Positions 1 through 8,438 of a stretch of DNA of 64,000 nt are shown piece by piece (position 1 is the stretch's first letter; each line of letters begins with the position of its first letter). Origin of the DNA: Flavobacterium gillisiae (lineage in GTDB: Bacteria; Bacteroidota; Bacteroidia; Flavobacteriales; Flavobacteriaceae); contig NZ_FNRD01000009.1 in the NCBI RefSeq assembly GCF_900107635.1, forward strand, positions 62,001-126,000, read 5' to 3'. The translations under genes and the position numbers were made by a program. The notes under the pieces are model-generated. The model was not told where the DNA came from. It saw only the letters and a program-made list of their open reading frames with translations, and did not search any database.

Positions 1-630
1 GTAGAAGACATCGAAGCTATCGAAGAAGAAGCCTTGAGTGACGAAATGGAATCGGAAGATACAGCGGAAGAAGAAGAAACCGAAGAAGAAATAGTTAAAA
101 ATGAAGAGCCAGCAACTGAAAAAGAACCTGTAGCAGACTTTAAGGCTTCTTTTGAATTAACTGAAGAGACCGAAGTTGAAACCCCAAAGAAAGAGCAAAC
201 CATGCAGATTTCGTTTGAAGATCTACTTGGAGGCCATTATAGCGAACCTGATTTTGTAAAAGTCGATGAAATAGAAGCGTTACCACCGGAAACTGTGTTT
301 GAAGCTGTAGAAAAAACAGAAGAAAAAGAAACGCCTCCGCCAACTAAACCAGTTGAAAAAAATGCTGAATCAAAAACAGTTTCACTGAATGACAAATTTT
401 CAAAAGGAATCGACATCGATCTAAATGACCGAATCGCATTTGTAAAACATCTTTTTGGCAACAGCAACGAAGATTACAACCGTGTGCTAAGTCAATTAAT
501 CACTTTTGACAATTTCTATGAAACGCGTAATTTCATTGAAGAAATGGTAAAACCTGACTATAATAATTGGACAGGAAAAGATGATTATGCTGAACGTTTT
601 ATGGATATCATAGAAAAAAAGTTTCTTTAA
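1..630 (+). CDS. Acidic hypothetical protein, 3' part
   Basis: The reading frame is open from the first base, so the true start lies upstream and only the C-terminal 209 residues are seen. The first 120 or so residues are dominated by Glu and Asp with Lys and Pro, look disordered, and have no membrane segment. The last 80 residues (from about NDRIAFVKHLFGNSNEDYNR) are of ordinary composition and probably form a small helical domain. The gene is followed 41 bases later by rsmI on the same strand. I do not recognise a named family and assign no function. A TTG at base 34 is in frame but is unlikely to be the real start, because the acidic stretch begins before it. Confidence 0.75.
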   Translation, partial: VEDIEAIEEEALSDEMESEDTAEEEETEEEIVKNEEPATEKEPVADFKASFELTEETEVETPKKEQTMQISFEDLLGGHYSEPDFVKVDEIEALPPETVFEAVEKTEEKETPPPTKPVEKNAESKTVSLNDKFSKGIDIDLNDRIAFVKHLFGNSNEDYNRVLSQLITFDNFYETRNFIEEMVKPDYNNWTGKDDYAERFMDIIEKKFL

Positions 631-671
631 ATATATTTCGAAATACTAATAAAATTCCCGCATAACAGCGT

Positions 672-1385
672 ATGTCAAAATTATATATAGTTCCCACACC
701 AATCGGTAATCTTGAAGATATGACCTTTAGAGCCATCAGGATTCTAAAAGAGGTAGATTTGATTCTCGCCGAAGATACCCGCACCAGCGGAAAACTCCTG
801 AAGCATTTTGAGATTGGCACACACATGTACAGTCATCACATGCACAATGAGCATAAAACCATCGAGAATTTAATCTCCCGATTAAAGGCTGGCGAAAATA
901 TTGCATTGATATCTGATGCCGGAACTCCTGCTATTTCAGACCCAGGATTTTTATTGACACGTGCATGTGTGGAGAACGGCATAGCCGTGGAATGCCTACC
1001 AGGCGCTACCGCTTTTGTCCCTGCTTTAGTAAATAGCGGATTACCAAATGATAAATTTGTTTTCGAAGGATTTTTGCCTGACAAAAAAGGAAAACAAACT
1101 CGTTATTTGGCTTTAGCCGAAGAAACACGAACCATGATTTTATATGTTTCTCCACATAAATTACTGAAAACATTAGCTGAATTCATAACCTATTTTGGAG
1201 AGGACAGACCCATTTGTGTTTGTAGAGAATTATCTAAACTACACGAAGAAAATGTTCGTGGGACAGTGAGAGAAGTTTTAACGCATTTTGAAAAAATAGC
1301 ACCACGAGGCGAAATCGTTGTGGTTGTAGGCGGAAAACCAATCACCAAAGAAGTGAAAAAAAGTAAATTCCAGAAAGACGAATAA
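672..1385 (+). CDS. rsmI: 16S rRNA (cytidine1402-2'-O)-methyltransferase
   Basis: A 237-residue SAM-dependent methyltransferase of the tetrapyrrole-methylase fold that 2'-O-methylates C1402 of 16S rRNA. Family signatures are visible in order: the N-terminal YIVPTPIGNLEDMTFRA segment, AEDTR at about residue 35, the SDAGTPAISDPG glycine-rich loop near residue 80, and CLPGATAFVPALVNSGLP near 110. The length is slightly shorter than the E. coli enzyme and ends in a lysine-rich tail. The amine oxidase gene starts 3 bases after the stop, so the two are probably cotranscribed. The ATG at 672 sits directly before the conserved N-terminus. Confidence 0.95.
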   Translation: MSKLYIVPTPIGNLEDMTFRAIRILKEVDLILAEDTRTSGKLLKHFEIGTHMYSHHMHNEHKTIENLISRLKAGENIALISDAGTPAISDPGFLLTRACVENGIAVECLPGATAFVPALVNSGLPNDKFVFEGFLPDKKGKQTRYLALAEETRTMILYVSPHKLLKTLAEFITYFGEDRPICVCRELSKLHEENVRGTVREVLTHFEKIAPRGEIVVVVGGKPITKEVKKSKFQKDE

Positions 1386-1388
1386 AAC

Positions 1389-2441
1389 ATGAATAACGCA
1401 AAAATCATAATCATCGGTGCCGGTCTATCGGGTTTAATGATCGCTTATTTGTTACAAAAAAAAGGGTTTGAAGTTATTATATTAGAAGCTCACACCCGCA
1501 TTGGTGGCCGTATAGAAACAGTCATCGGTACGACTGGAGCCACAATGGAATTAGGCGCCACCTGGTTCAGCAAACCACACCAACATTTGATTGCCTTATT
1601 AGCTGAACTCGATATATCCTACTTTAGGCAACACACCCAAGGCATCTCTTTTTTTGAAACTATGTCCTTTGTGCCTCCGCAAAAATTTGAGATTTCAGAT
1701 GCCGAAGAACCCTCTTATCGTATAGTCGGTGGAACGGCCACATTGATTGAAAAATTAGTTGCTGAAGTTGGGATTCAAAATATCAAAACACAAACTAAAG
1801 TAACGGCTATAAAAGAAGTTAATAACCACTTAGAGGTTACAGATTCTGATGGAATAATATACGAAGGTGCTAAAGTCATCAGTACTTTGCCCCCGCATTT
1901 GTTAGTTCAAACAGTAACATTCGAGCCACTTTTACCTGATTCTATTCAGCAATTAGCACGAAAAACGCATACTTGGATGGGCGAGTCCATAAAATTTGCC
2001 GTGGAATATACCAGACCGTTTTGGCGAGAAAACAATTATTCTGGTACACTGTTCAGTCAAGCCAGCATCATTCAGGAAATGTACGACCACAGCACTGCTG
2101 ACAATAAAGGATATGCATTGAAAGGTTTTCTAAACGGCGGTACAAATACGCTATCAGAAGAAGAAAGGAAAGCGAAAGTGATCCTTCAACTTACGAAACT
2201 TTTTGGTGATGATGCTGCAAATTATGTGGCCTATCACGAAAAAGTATGGAGAAACGAACCACTTACCTTTTTCCCGTACGAGCATCTGCTAATGGGGCAT
2301 GAAAACAACGGACATCCCGACTATAAAAAACCATTATTAAACGATAAATTATATATTTCTGGTTCAGAAACTGCCTCCGAAAATCCAGGATACATGGAAG
2401 GAGCCGTAGTTGCGGCCAAAAATATTGCTTCCCAATTTTAA
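1389..2441 (+). CDS. Flavin amine oxidase family protein
   Basis: A 350-residue flavoprotein of the monoamine-oxidase/protoporphyrinogen-oxidase-like superfamily. The N-terminus has the Rossmann dinucleotide-binding motif IIGAGLSGLMIAYLLQKKG, followed by the acidic LEAHTRIGGRI segment that contacts the FAD ribose and diphosphate. The C-terminus has the second FAD contact, LYISGSETASENPGYMEGAV, typical of the family. There is no signal peptide, so it is probably cytoplasmic. The substrate cannot be read from sequence. It lies tightly between rsmI and the HopJ-like gene (3- and 12-base gaps), suggesting one transcript. Confidence 0.85.
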   Translation: MNNAKIIIIGAGLSGLMIAYLLQKKGFEVIILEAHTRIGGRIETVIGTTGATMELGATWFSKPHQHLIALLAELDISYFRQHTQGISFFETMSFVPPQKFEISDAEEPSYRIVGGTATLIEKLVAEVGIQNIKTQTKVTAIKEVNNHLEVTDSDGIIYEGAKVISTLPPHLLVQTVTFEPLLPDSIQQLARKTHTWMGESIKFAVEYTRPFWRENNYSGTLFSQASIIQEMYDHSTADNKGYALKGFLNGGTNTLSEEERKAKVILQLTKLFGDDAANYVAYHEKVWRNEPLTFFPYEHLLMGHENNGHPDYKKPLLNDKLYISGSETASENPGYMEGAVVAAKNIASQF

Positions 2442-2453
2442 CAAACTAAGCAC

Positions 2454-2798
2454 ATGAATCTAAACTCTTTTTTAGAAAAATTAAAACAAACTCCACAAAA
2501 TATCACATTCGCAGAAACCATTGCCATAATTGAAGAAAATTATATTTTTTCTCCAATAGCATTCGAAAATGGATTGCAGCATAATGCAGCGGGAGAGAAC
2601 TCTGGTTCTTGTAAATTGTTCGCTTTCGCCGAATTGCAAAACTTGTCTGAAGCAGCTACATTATCTTGTTTTGGCGCTTATTATAGTGAAGAAGTTTTAG
2701 GAGATCCGGAAGGAACAAATCATCAGAACATTCGCAACTTCATGAAAACTGGTTGGGACGGAATTGCGTTTTACGGTGAAGCTTTGATTGCAAAATAA
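2454..2798 (+). CDS. HopJ type III effector-like protein
   Basis: A 114-residue protein resembling the HopJ family, a small cytoplasmic family found widely in non-pathogens despite its type III effector name. Visible family features are an N-terminal helix with FLEKLKQTPQNITFAETIA, the central ENGLQHNAAGENSGSCKLF segment, and the C-terminal YYSEEVLGDPEGTNHQNIRN stretch. No secretion signal or type III apparatus is visible in the window, so an effector role should not be inferred from the name. It follows the amine oxidase by 12 bases and precedes recJ by 47. Confidence 0.8.
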   Translation: MNLNSFLEKLKQTPQNITFAETIAIIEENYIFSPIAFENGLQHNAAGENSGSCKLFAFAELQNLSEAATLSCFGAYYSEEVLGDPEGTNHQNIRNFMKTGWDGIAFYGEALIAK

Positions 2799-2845
2799 TT
2801 CACCTTTCTACCGAACTTGAAACCTGAAACTTTAAACAAAAAAAC

Positions 2846-4534
2846 ATGCGTTGGACTATAAAACCAAAACCTTCCGAAGATAAAATCAAGCATTTGGCGC
2901 AAGCCTTAAATGTGGAAGATTTTGTAGCTACCTTATTAGTACAGCGCGGGATTGAAACTTTCGAAGACGCTAAGAACTTCTTTCGTCCGTCATTAGACCA
3001 TTTGCATGATCCCTACCTGATGAAGGATATGGAAAAAGCGGTGGCTCGAATTGAATTAGCCATTGAAAATCAGGAAAATATTCTTGTTTTTGGCGATTAT
3101 GATGTCGATGGAACAACCGCTGTCTCACTAGTATCTTCGTATTTAAAAACATATTACCCTAATGTTGCCACCTATATTCCGGATCGCTACGATGAGGGAT
3201 ATGGCATTTCATTTAAAGGGATTGACTTTGCCGATGACAATGGCATCTCGCTAATCATCGCCTTAGATTGTGGTATAAAATCCATCGATCATGTGGCATA
3301 TGCCAAAGAAAGAAATATCGATTTCATCATCTGTGATCACCACAGACCGGGAAAAATATTGCCCGATGCTGCTGCTATTTTGGATCCCAAAAGAGACGAT
3401 TGCAACTATCCTTATGATGAATTGTGTGGATGCGGAATTGGATTTAAATTAATTCAGGCACTAGGGTCAAACCGAGGACAGACAGTAGAAGATTTAACCT
3501 CCTATCTCGACCTGGTTGCCGCCGCAGTAGCTGCCGATATCGTTCCGATGACCGGTGAAAACCGCGTACTCGCCTACTTTGGATTGCGAGTTATCAATAG
3601 CGATCCAAGACCGGGAATTAAAGCTTTAGTTCATCAAGTCAAAAAACAAACCTTAGATATTACCGATGTTGTATTTATCATCGCACCAAGAATTAATGCC
3701 GCGGGACGGATCAAACATGGAAATCATGCGGTAGAATTATTAACAGAATTTGATTTTGAGCAAGCACAGCAATTTGCTTCAGAAATTGAACAATACAATT
3801 CAGATCGTAAAGATTTAGACAAGCAAATCACCAAAGAAGCGCTTTCGCAAATTATAGAAAACCAAGAAACAGAACGATTTACCTCTGTCGTCTATCAAGA
3901 AGATTGGCACAAAGGCGTAATAGGAATTGTGGCTTCCCGATTGATTGAAACTTATTACAGACCTACTTTGGTTTTTACCAAAAGTGGTGATAAATACGCC
4001 GCTTCGGCCCGTTCCGTAAAAGGTTTTGACGTTTATAATGCGCTAGAAGCCTGTGCACAACATTTGGAGCAATTTGGAGGACATATGTATGCCGCCGGAA
4101 TGACATTGAAAGAAGAAAATTATTCCCTGTTCAAAGAAGCCTTTGAAAAACAGGTACAAGAAACGATTCATCCGGACATGCTGATTCCAGAAATTGAGAT
4201 AGATGCCGAAATAGATTTTGCAGATATTACCCCTAAACTCACCCGAATATTAAAACAGTTCGAACCATTTGGTCCGCTAAACATGACTCCTGTATTTCTA
4301 ACAAAAAACATAAAAGACACCGGCTACGCTAAAAAACTTGGTGAAGATGATGCCCATTTAAAACTGTTTGTAAAACAGAACAGCTCCGAAGGTATTCCAG
4401 CCATAGGTTTCGGACTAGGAAATAAAATGGAATTAACTACAAATCAGAAGCCCTTCGAAGCGGTGTATTGCATTGATGAAAATGAATGGAACGGTAAGAT
4501 TTCGATTCAACTGAGATTAAAAAACATTAAGTAA
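2846..4534 (+). CDS. recJ: Single-stranded-DNA-specific exonuclease RecJ
   Basis: A 562-residue 5'-3' single-strand exonuclease of the DHH phosphoesterase superfamily, acting in RecF-pathway recombination and base-excision or mismatch repair. Motif I, DYDVDGTTA, is at residues 84-92 and the hallmark DHH of CDHHRPG is at about residue 162. A DHHA1-type region contains GRIKHGNHAVELL. The C-terminal OB-like domain contains QFEPFGPLNMTPVF and FGLGNK. The length is normal for the family. The stop overlaps the ATG of the next gene by one base (TAATG), indicating translational coupling with the MFS transporter. Confidence 0.95.
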   Translation: MRWTIKPKPSEDKIKHLAQALNVEDFVATLLVQRGIETFEDAKNFFRPSLDHLHDPYLMKDMEKAVARIELAIENQENILVFGDYDVDGTTAVSLVSSYLKTYYPNVATYIPDRYDEGYGISFKGIDFADDNGISLIIALDCGIKSIDHVAYAKERNIDFIICDHHRPGKILPDAAAILDPKRDDCNYPYDELCGCGIGFKLIQALGSNRGQTVEDLTSYLDLVAAAVAADIVPMTGENRVLAYFGLRVINSDPRPGIKALVHQVKKQTLDITDVVFIIAPRINAAGRIKHGNHAVELLTEFDFEQAQQFASEIEQYNSDRKDLDKQITKEALSQIIENQETERFTSVVYQEDWHKGVIGIVASRLIETYYRPTLVFTKSGDKYAASARSVKGFDVYNALEACAQHLEQFGGHMYAAGMTLKEENYSLFKEAFEKQVQETIHPDMLIPEIEIDAEIDFADITPKLTRILKQFEPFGPLNMTPVFLTKNIKDTGYAKKLGEDDAHLKLFVKQNSSEGIPAIGFGLGNKMELTTNQKPFEAVYCIDENEWNGKISIQLRLKNIK

Positions 4535-5814
4535 TGAGTACACCCAAAATAAAAAAAGACCCCTACGCAGCACTGCGTTATAAAGAATTTAATACTTTTT
4601 TATTATTGCGTTTTGCCATGGTATTTGCTTGGTCAATGCAATTCATTGTCATAGAATGGCAAGTTTACAGCATCACTAAAGACCCACTTTCATTAGGTAT
4701 TATTGGATTGATGGAAGTGATTCCCGCTATTTCCATGGCTTTGTTTGCTGGTCACATTGTAGACCAGAAAGAAAAAAAAGGACTGTTAGTGAAATGCATT
4801 TTGGCTTTTTCGGTTATTAGTTTTGGGCTATTTTTATTGACCTGGCCGGCAGTAGTACAAGATTATGCATTAAAAACGATTTTGTATTCCATCTACTTTT
4901 TAGTTTTTCTTGGCGGATTAGTTCGAGCCTTTTTAGGACCAACCATCTTTTCGTTGTTATCCTTGCTCGTTCCTAAAAAAGTATATCCCAATGCAGCCAC
5001 TTGGAGTAGTTCTGTTTGGCAAATTGCCTCGGTTGTCGGACCGGCAGTTGCTGGATTCTCTATCACTTTGATTGGTGTACATTGGTCAATGTGTTCTGTT
5101 TTCGCCTGTTCTGTTTTTGCATTGTTGGCTTTATCGCAAATAGATAAAAAACCAATTTTAAATCCAAAAATAGGGGAACCTGTGATGCAGAGTTTAACCG
5201 AAGGAATAAAATTTGTATTCAACAATAAAACTATTTTAGGAGCGATTACACTTGACATGGTTTCTGTTCTTTTTGGTGGAGCTATAGCGCTGTTGCCCAT
5301 CTTTGCACAAGACATACTAAAAGTGGGACCGGAAGGGTTTGGTTTTTTAAGAGCCGCCCCAGCCGTAGGAGCCTTTTTGACCATGATCATTACAGCCTAT
5401 GTTCCCTTGAGTAAAAATGCAGGAATGAAGCTATTAGGAGCAATATTTGCTTTTGGAATCTGTATTATTGTATTTGGACTTTCTACAATTTTCTGGGTAT
5501 CGCTATTGGCATTATTCTTTAGTGGTGTATTCGATGGTATCTCAGTAGTAATCCGTCAAACGATTCTACAACTAAAAACTCCAGATCATATGCGCGGTAG
5601 AGTTTCGGCAGTAAACTCAATGTTTGTAGGTTCTTCAAATGAATTGGGTGCTTTTGAAAGTGGTGTTACTGCTAAATTAATGGGAACGGTTACCGCAGTT
5701 GTTTTTGGCGGAAGCATGACACTTATAATAGTGGCATTTACAGGAATCATTTCTCCCTCTTTTAGAAAATTAGATTTGAGAAAAGATTTAGAAGAACATG
5801 AAAATCAGGAGTAA
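4534..5814 (+). CDS. MFS transporter, EntS/enterobactin-exporter-like
   Basis: A 426-residue inner-membrane major facilitator with about a dozen hydrophobic segments. The loop between TM2 and TM3 has AGHIVDQKEKKGLLVKC, a form of the MFS A-motif, and the C-terminal half has DHMRGRVSAVNSMFVGSSNE, characteristic of the EntS/YfiS-like MFS_3 group. That group includes siderophore exporters, but no siderophore genes are nearby, so the substrate is unknown. It overlaps the recJ stop by one base. The island of small secreted proteins begins just downstream, making this the last gene of the housekeeping block. Confidence 0.85.
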   Translation: MSTPKIKKDPYAALRYKEFNTFLLLRFAMVFAWSMQFIVIEWQVYSITKDPLSLGIIGLMEVIPAISMALFAGHIVDQKEKKGLLVKCILAFSVISFGLFLLTWPAVVQDYALKTILYSIYFLVFLGGLVRAFLGPTIFSLLSLLVPKKVYPNAATWSSSVWQIASVVGPAVAGFSITLIGVHWSMCSVFACSVFALLALSQIDKKPILNPKIGEPVMQSLTEGIKFVFNNKTILGAITLDMVSVLFGGAIALLPIFAQDILKVGPEGFGFLRAAPAVGAFLTMIITAYVPLSKNAGMKLLGAIFAFGICIIVFGLSTIFWVSLLALFFSGVFDGISVVIRQTILQLKTPDHMRGRVSAVNSMFVGSSNELGAFESGVTAKLMGTVTAVVFGGSMTLIIVAFTGIISPSFRKLDLRKDLEEHENQE

Positions 5815-5845
5815 ATTGCAATTATTTTTTACACACCCTAAATAC

Positions 5846-5937
5846 CACTAAAACTGAGTATTTGATTTACAATTAAATAGCTGTAGGTTTGAAAACGATG
5901 TTTTTTATACGAAAAAACACTAATTCTAAATCATATT
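5846..5937 (+). promoter_or_regulatory. Repeated promoter/leader module, copy 1
   Basis: A Bacteroidota-type promoter: TTTG at 5861-5864, 19-base spacer, TAGGTTTG at 5884-5891 (consensus TAnnTTTG). It is followed by a 45-base leader ending at the ATG of the next gene. About 90 bases here recur nearly unchanged at 6585-6674 and 7529-7620. Confidence 0.75.
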
Positions 5938-6513
5938 ATGAAAAAAATAAAAAAAATACTTTTTATAGCTCCTCTTTTTATGCTTTCTTGCGCTTCCCCT
6001 TACCTGAAAAATTATGAGTCAATTCTAACTTTCTTGGAAACACAAAAACTGGACAAACACAAAATTTATGTACTTCAAAAGGATAAAATAAGTAATACTG
6101 AACCCTTACGCCTTTTTAATGGCAATGATGGTTTAGATCATTATACACCAAAAAATCGCACGCATGATACATTCCATTCAAAACATTGGAAGAAAATGTA
6201 TACCACTTATGCCAATGATACAATTATAAAATATTGGAAAAAAGCCGATTTTAAAGAATATAATTTTACTTTAGAAAACAGCAAAATATTATATAGCAGG
6301 GTTTATTATGAAAATTACCTCAATAACCTAGAAAGTGCTTATCAGATTATAAAATTGTCAGAACCATTGTATTATTGGAATAAAAAATACCTCCTATTTT
6401 CATACGACATAGGCTATCTGTATAGTGGTAGTAATACTAAAGTAATTATCATGAAGAAAGAAAAAAACAAATATGTTTTTTATGGATATCTTAATGATTA
6501 TATCCATAATTAA
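5938..6513 (+). CDS. Lipoprotein, putative immunity-family paralogue 1
   Basis: A 191-residue secreted lipoprotein: a lysine-rich start, hydrophobic core and lipobox MLSC at residues 16-19. The C-terminal third (LSEPLYYWNKKYLLFSYDIG then VIIMKKEKNKYVFYGYLNDY) matches the same region of the proteins at 9426-10061 and 10489-11073, making a three-member local family. Those paralogues directly follow orphan toxin-tip fragments, the usual position of immunity genes in polymorphic-toxin arrays, so an immunity role is inferred. No toxin fragment precedes this copy; it follows its own promoter module. The product would sit in the periplasm or outer membrane. Function is not proven. Confidence 0.65.
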   Translation: MKKIKKILFIAPLFMLSCASPYLKNYESILTFLETQKLDKHKIYVLQKDKISNTEPLRLFNGNDGLDHYTPKNRTHDTFHSKHWKKMYTTYANDTIIKYWKKADFKEYNFTLENSKILYSRVYYENYLNNLESAYQIIKLSEPLYYWNKKYLLFSYDIGYLYSGSNTKVIIMKKEKNKYVFYGYLNDYIHN

Positions 6514-6584
6514 ACCTTAAAACATTATAATAAAACCCTTTTCTATTTTAAATAAAAAGGGCGTTGTTCTTTAAATTGAAATGT

Positions 6585-6674
6585 CACTAAAAACGGGTAT
6601 TTTATTTACAGTAAATTAGCTGTAAGTTTGAAAACGATGTTTTTTATACGAAAAAAAACTAATTTTAAATTATA
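6585..6674 (+). promoter_or_regulatory. Repeated promoter/leader module, copy 2
   Basis: The second copy of the 90-base module. The -7 element TAAGTTTG is at 6623-6630. The -33 position reads TTTT (6600-6603) instead of TTTG, so this copy may be weaker or dead. It runs straight into a gene fragment without the ATG-plus-signal-peptide start seen after copies 1 and 3. Confidence 0.65.
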
Positions 6675-6906
6675 TAAAGCATTTCATAAAAATGTGCTTA
6701 CAGATGATTATAATAAATACACTAGTTACTATGGCGCAACGCCTACTGATGCTTTTTATGAGGCTATGGCTTGGAGCGGACTTAGAGACAACAATGTTAA
6801 AGCCTGGGTAGGTTTACCTGCAGAAAAAAAAGCTGCTATAGAAGCACTCGCTAATAGAGTTCCTAATTTAAGTAAAACAGTACCTTGCCCTACCTCCTCC
6901 AACTAA
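6675..6906 (+). pseudogene. C-terminal remnant of a secreted toxin-like protein
   Basis: An open frame of about 77 codons fused directly to the leader of promoter module copy 2. The only initiators are in the leader (TTG 6628, ATG 6637), where they would make an implausible N-terminus. The end (DAFYEAMAWSGL, then AWVGLPAEKKAAIEAL) matches the end of the lipoprotein at 7621-8437 (YEDLAWAGL, then AWNNLTTEEQERIKSNL). This fragment has therefore probably lost its signal peptide and central domain by deletion. It is followed by a small exported protein at 6982, echoing the two-gene arrangement at 7621-8873. Confidence 0.6.
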
Positions 6907-6981
6907 ATAGTAAAAAAAATCCAAACTAGGTATTGAAATTTCCATACCTAGTTTAGATTATAAAATTTTAAAACTTTAAAT

Positions 6982-7374
6982 ATGAAAACAGCAATTCTCC
7001 TTTTACTATCTCTATTTATAGGCCCTAATTTACAGGCTCAAGAAAAACAAAAAGACACACTCTTTTTTAATTATAACAATAAATACATTAGAACACTTGT
7101 TGAAATGCCAAACGAGTTTTATATAAAAGATGGAAGTGGCGCTAGTTACGGTACTTTTTTCTTTAAAGAAGTAAAAGTCCTAAATAATCTAAAACCAAAA
7201 AAAAACCTATGTCTTAAAAAATTTATACGATCCTCTAAATACTATGATAAAAATAAGGAACCACAGTTAGACGATTATAAACTAGCCTTTTTTTTAAACA
7301 ATTATATTATTTTTTTGACAAAAAGAAATAAATCAGAATATATTCAAGTTGTGGCAGCTGTTAGAATTGAATAA
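6982..7374 (+). CDS. Small exported protein, putative immunity partner
   Basis: A 130-residue protein with a clear signal peptide (MKTAILLLLSLFIGPNLQAQ, cleavage probably after AQA or Q). The mature part is rich in aromatic and lysine residues (DTLFFNYNNKYI, GTFFFKEVKVLNNLKPKK, LAFFLNNYIIFLTKRNKSEY) and looks like beta-strands. I do not recognise a named domain. It lies 75 bases after the toxin-like remnant and may be its leftover periplasmic partner. The protein at 8439-8873 sits in the same relative place and has a loosely similar C-terminus (IVFIIEKLSSEKYI). Role is inferred only from position. Confidence 0.55.
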   Translation: MKTAILLLLSLFIGPNLQAQEKQKDTLFFNYNNKYIRTLVEMPNEFYIKDGSGASYGTFFFKEVKVLNNLKPKKNLCLKKFIRSSKYYDKNKEPQLDDYKLAFFLNNYIIFLTKRNKSEYIQVVAAVRIE

Positions 7375-7452
7375 AATCATAAAATTAAGATGTTCCTTAC
7401 CCTAAAATAGACTTACAAAAAGACATAGAAGAGTCATAATTTAATTTAAAAT

Positions 7453-7494
7453 AAAAAGTCGGTAATGAACCCTGAGATTCGTTGCCGGCTTTTT
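7453..7494 (+). terminator. Rho-independent terminator within duplicated 3' module
   Basis: GTCGGTAA (7458-7465) pairs with TTGCCGGC (7482-7489), including two G-U pairs, flanked by A5 and T5. The roughly 110 bases from 7385 to 7494 closely resemble 11080-11191, which end in the same hairpin. Confidence 0.75.
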
Positions 7495-7528
7495 ACCTTT
7501 TAGTTACAAGATAAATAATATGAAATAT

Positions 7529-7620
7529 CACTAAAACTGGGTATTTGATTCATAGTAAATTAGCTGTAAGTTTGAAAATGATGTTTTTTACTCGAAAAAA
7601 CACTAATTTTAAATCATACT
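7529..7620 (+). promoter_or_regulatory. Repeated promoter/leader module, copy 3
   Basis: The third copy of the module. TTTG is at 7544-7547, the spacer is 19 bases, and TAAGTTTG is at 7567-7574. The leader ends at the ATG at 7621, as in copy 1. Confidence 0.75.
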
Positions 7621-8437
7621 ATGAAAGTAAAATTATTTACCCCCCCATTTTTTACTGCTATTCCTTGCGCTAATGCTCTTTTCTTGTACTAAAGATAATT
7701 TGCATGACAACATTGTCAGCATGAAATACCAAGCCATAGCCGCTGATGAAGCCTCAAATTTCTTTTCTTCCACTTCTTCAAAAGAGTTGTTTGCTAAAAC
7801 AAAGAACAATCTTGATTTAAAAATTGACAATGCTTCTTTAATTTTTGAGTATATTAAGAACACGAGTTTAGCTATGCCTGTTTTTAAGGCGACTACTAAG
7901 TACAGGAAGATGAGTACCGAAGTGTTCTTGGTAAAGGTTGAAGATGTAATTCTCCCATTTTTATTTAATAGAATAGCTGATGAAAAAGCACAGACTAAAG
8001 AGTTTTCTGGGATTATTATTATATCAAAGTTAAATGGCGACTTTGTTAATGGCTATAAGGTAATAAATGGTGCCTTTGTTTCTCAATTTATTAAAAATAC
8101 AAACAACTACACAACAGAAGAAAATATTAATTTTGTTAATTCATTACGTGACAATTTTCCAGGATTATACGATTATTATTACGCTAGAGCTCATCCAGAT
8201 TATAACCATAATTTAATGGCTCAACATTATCGATCCACAATTGCAGATATAGCCCAAACATTTGACAACAATACTTTTCCTAGACAAATTTATGAAGATT
8301 TAGCATGGGCAGGTTTAAGGGTAATAGATGAAAATACTAATTCAATTGCATGGAACAATCTGACAACTGAAGAGCAAGAAAGAATAAAATCAAATCTCTT
8401 AAACATATTTCATAATGGAACTAAAAACTGCAATTAA
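7621..8437 (+). pseudogene. Toxin-like lipoprotein split by frameshift at a C7 tract
   Basis: The ATG at 7621, placed after the leader exactly as in copy 1, opens a signal peptide but hits a stop after 24 codons. The lipobox (LMLFSC) and the remaining 250 residues lie in the next frame. Removing one base from the C7 run at 7640-7646 (or the T6 at 7648-7653) joins them into a normal lipoprotein starting MKVKLFTPHFLLLFLALMLF. The body has HNLMAQHYRSTIADIAQTFD near residue 180 and ends with YEDLAWAGL and AWNNL motifs shared with the remnant at 6675-6906. Without the fix, only an unlikely internal start at 7673 remains. Options are phase variation, recent decay or a sequencing error. Family and function are unknown; a toxin role is suggested only by context. 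Confidence 0.6.
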
Positions 8438-8438
8438 G

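Noticed and set aside
2454..2798. Type III secretion effector
   Set aside because: HopJ-like proteins are common in bacteria without type III secretion and nothing here suggests a secretion system.
6536..6561. CCCTTTT / AAAAGGG hairpin after the first immunity-like gene
   Set aside because: A weak 7-bp stem without a following T-run. Not enough to call a terminator.
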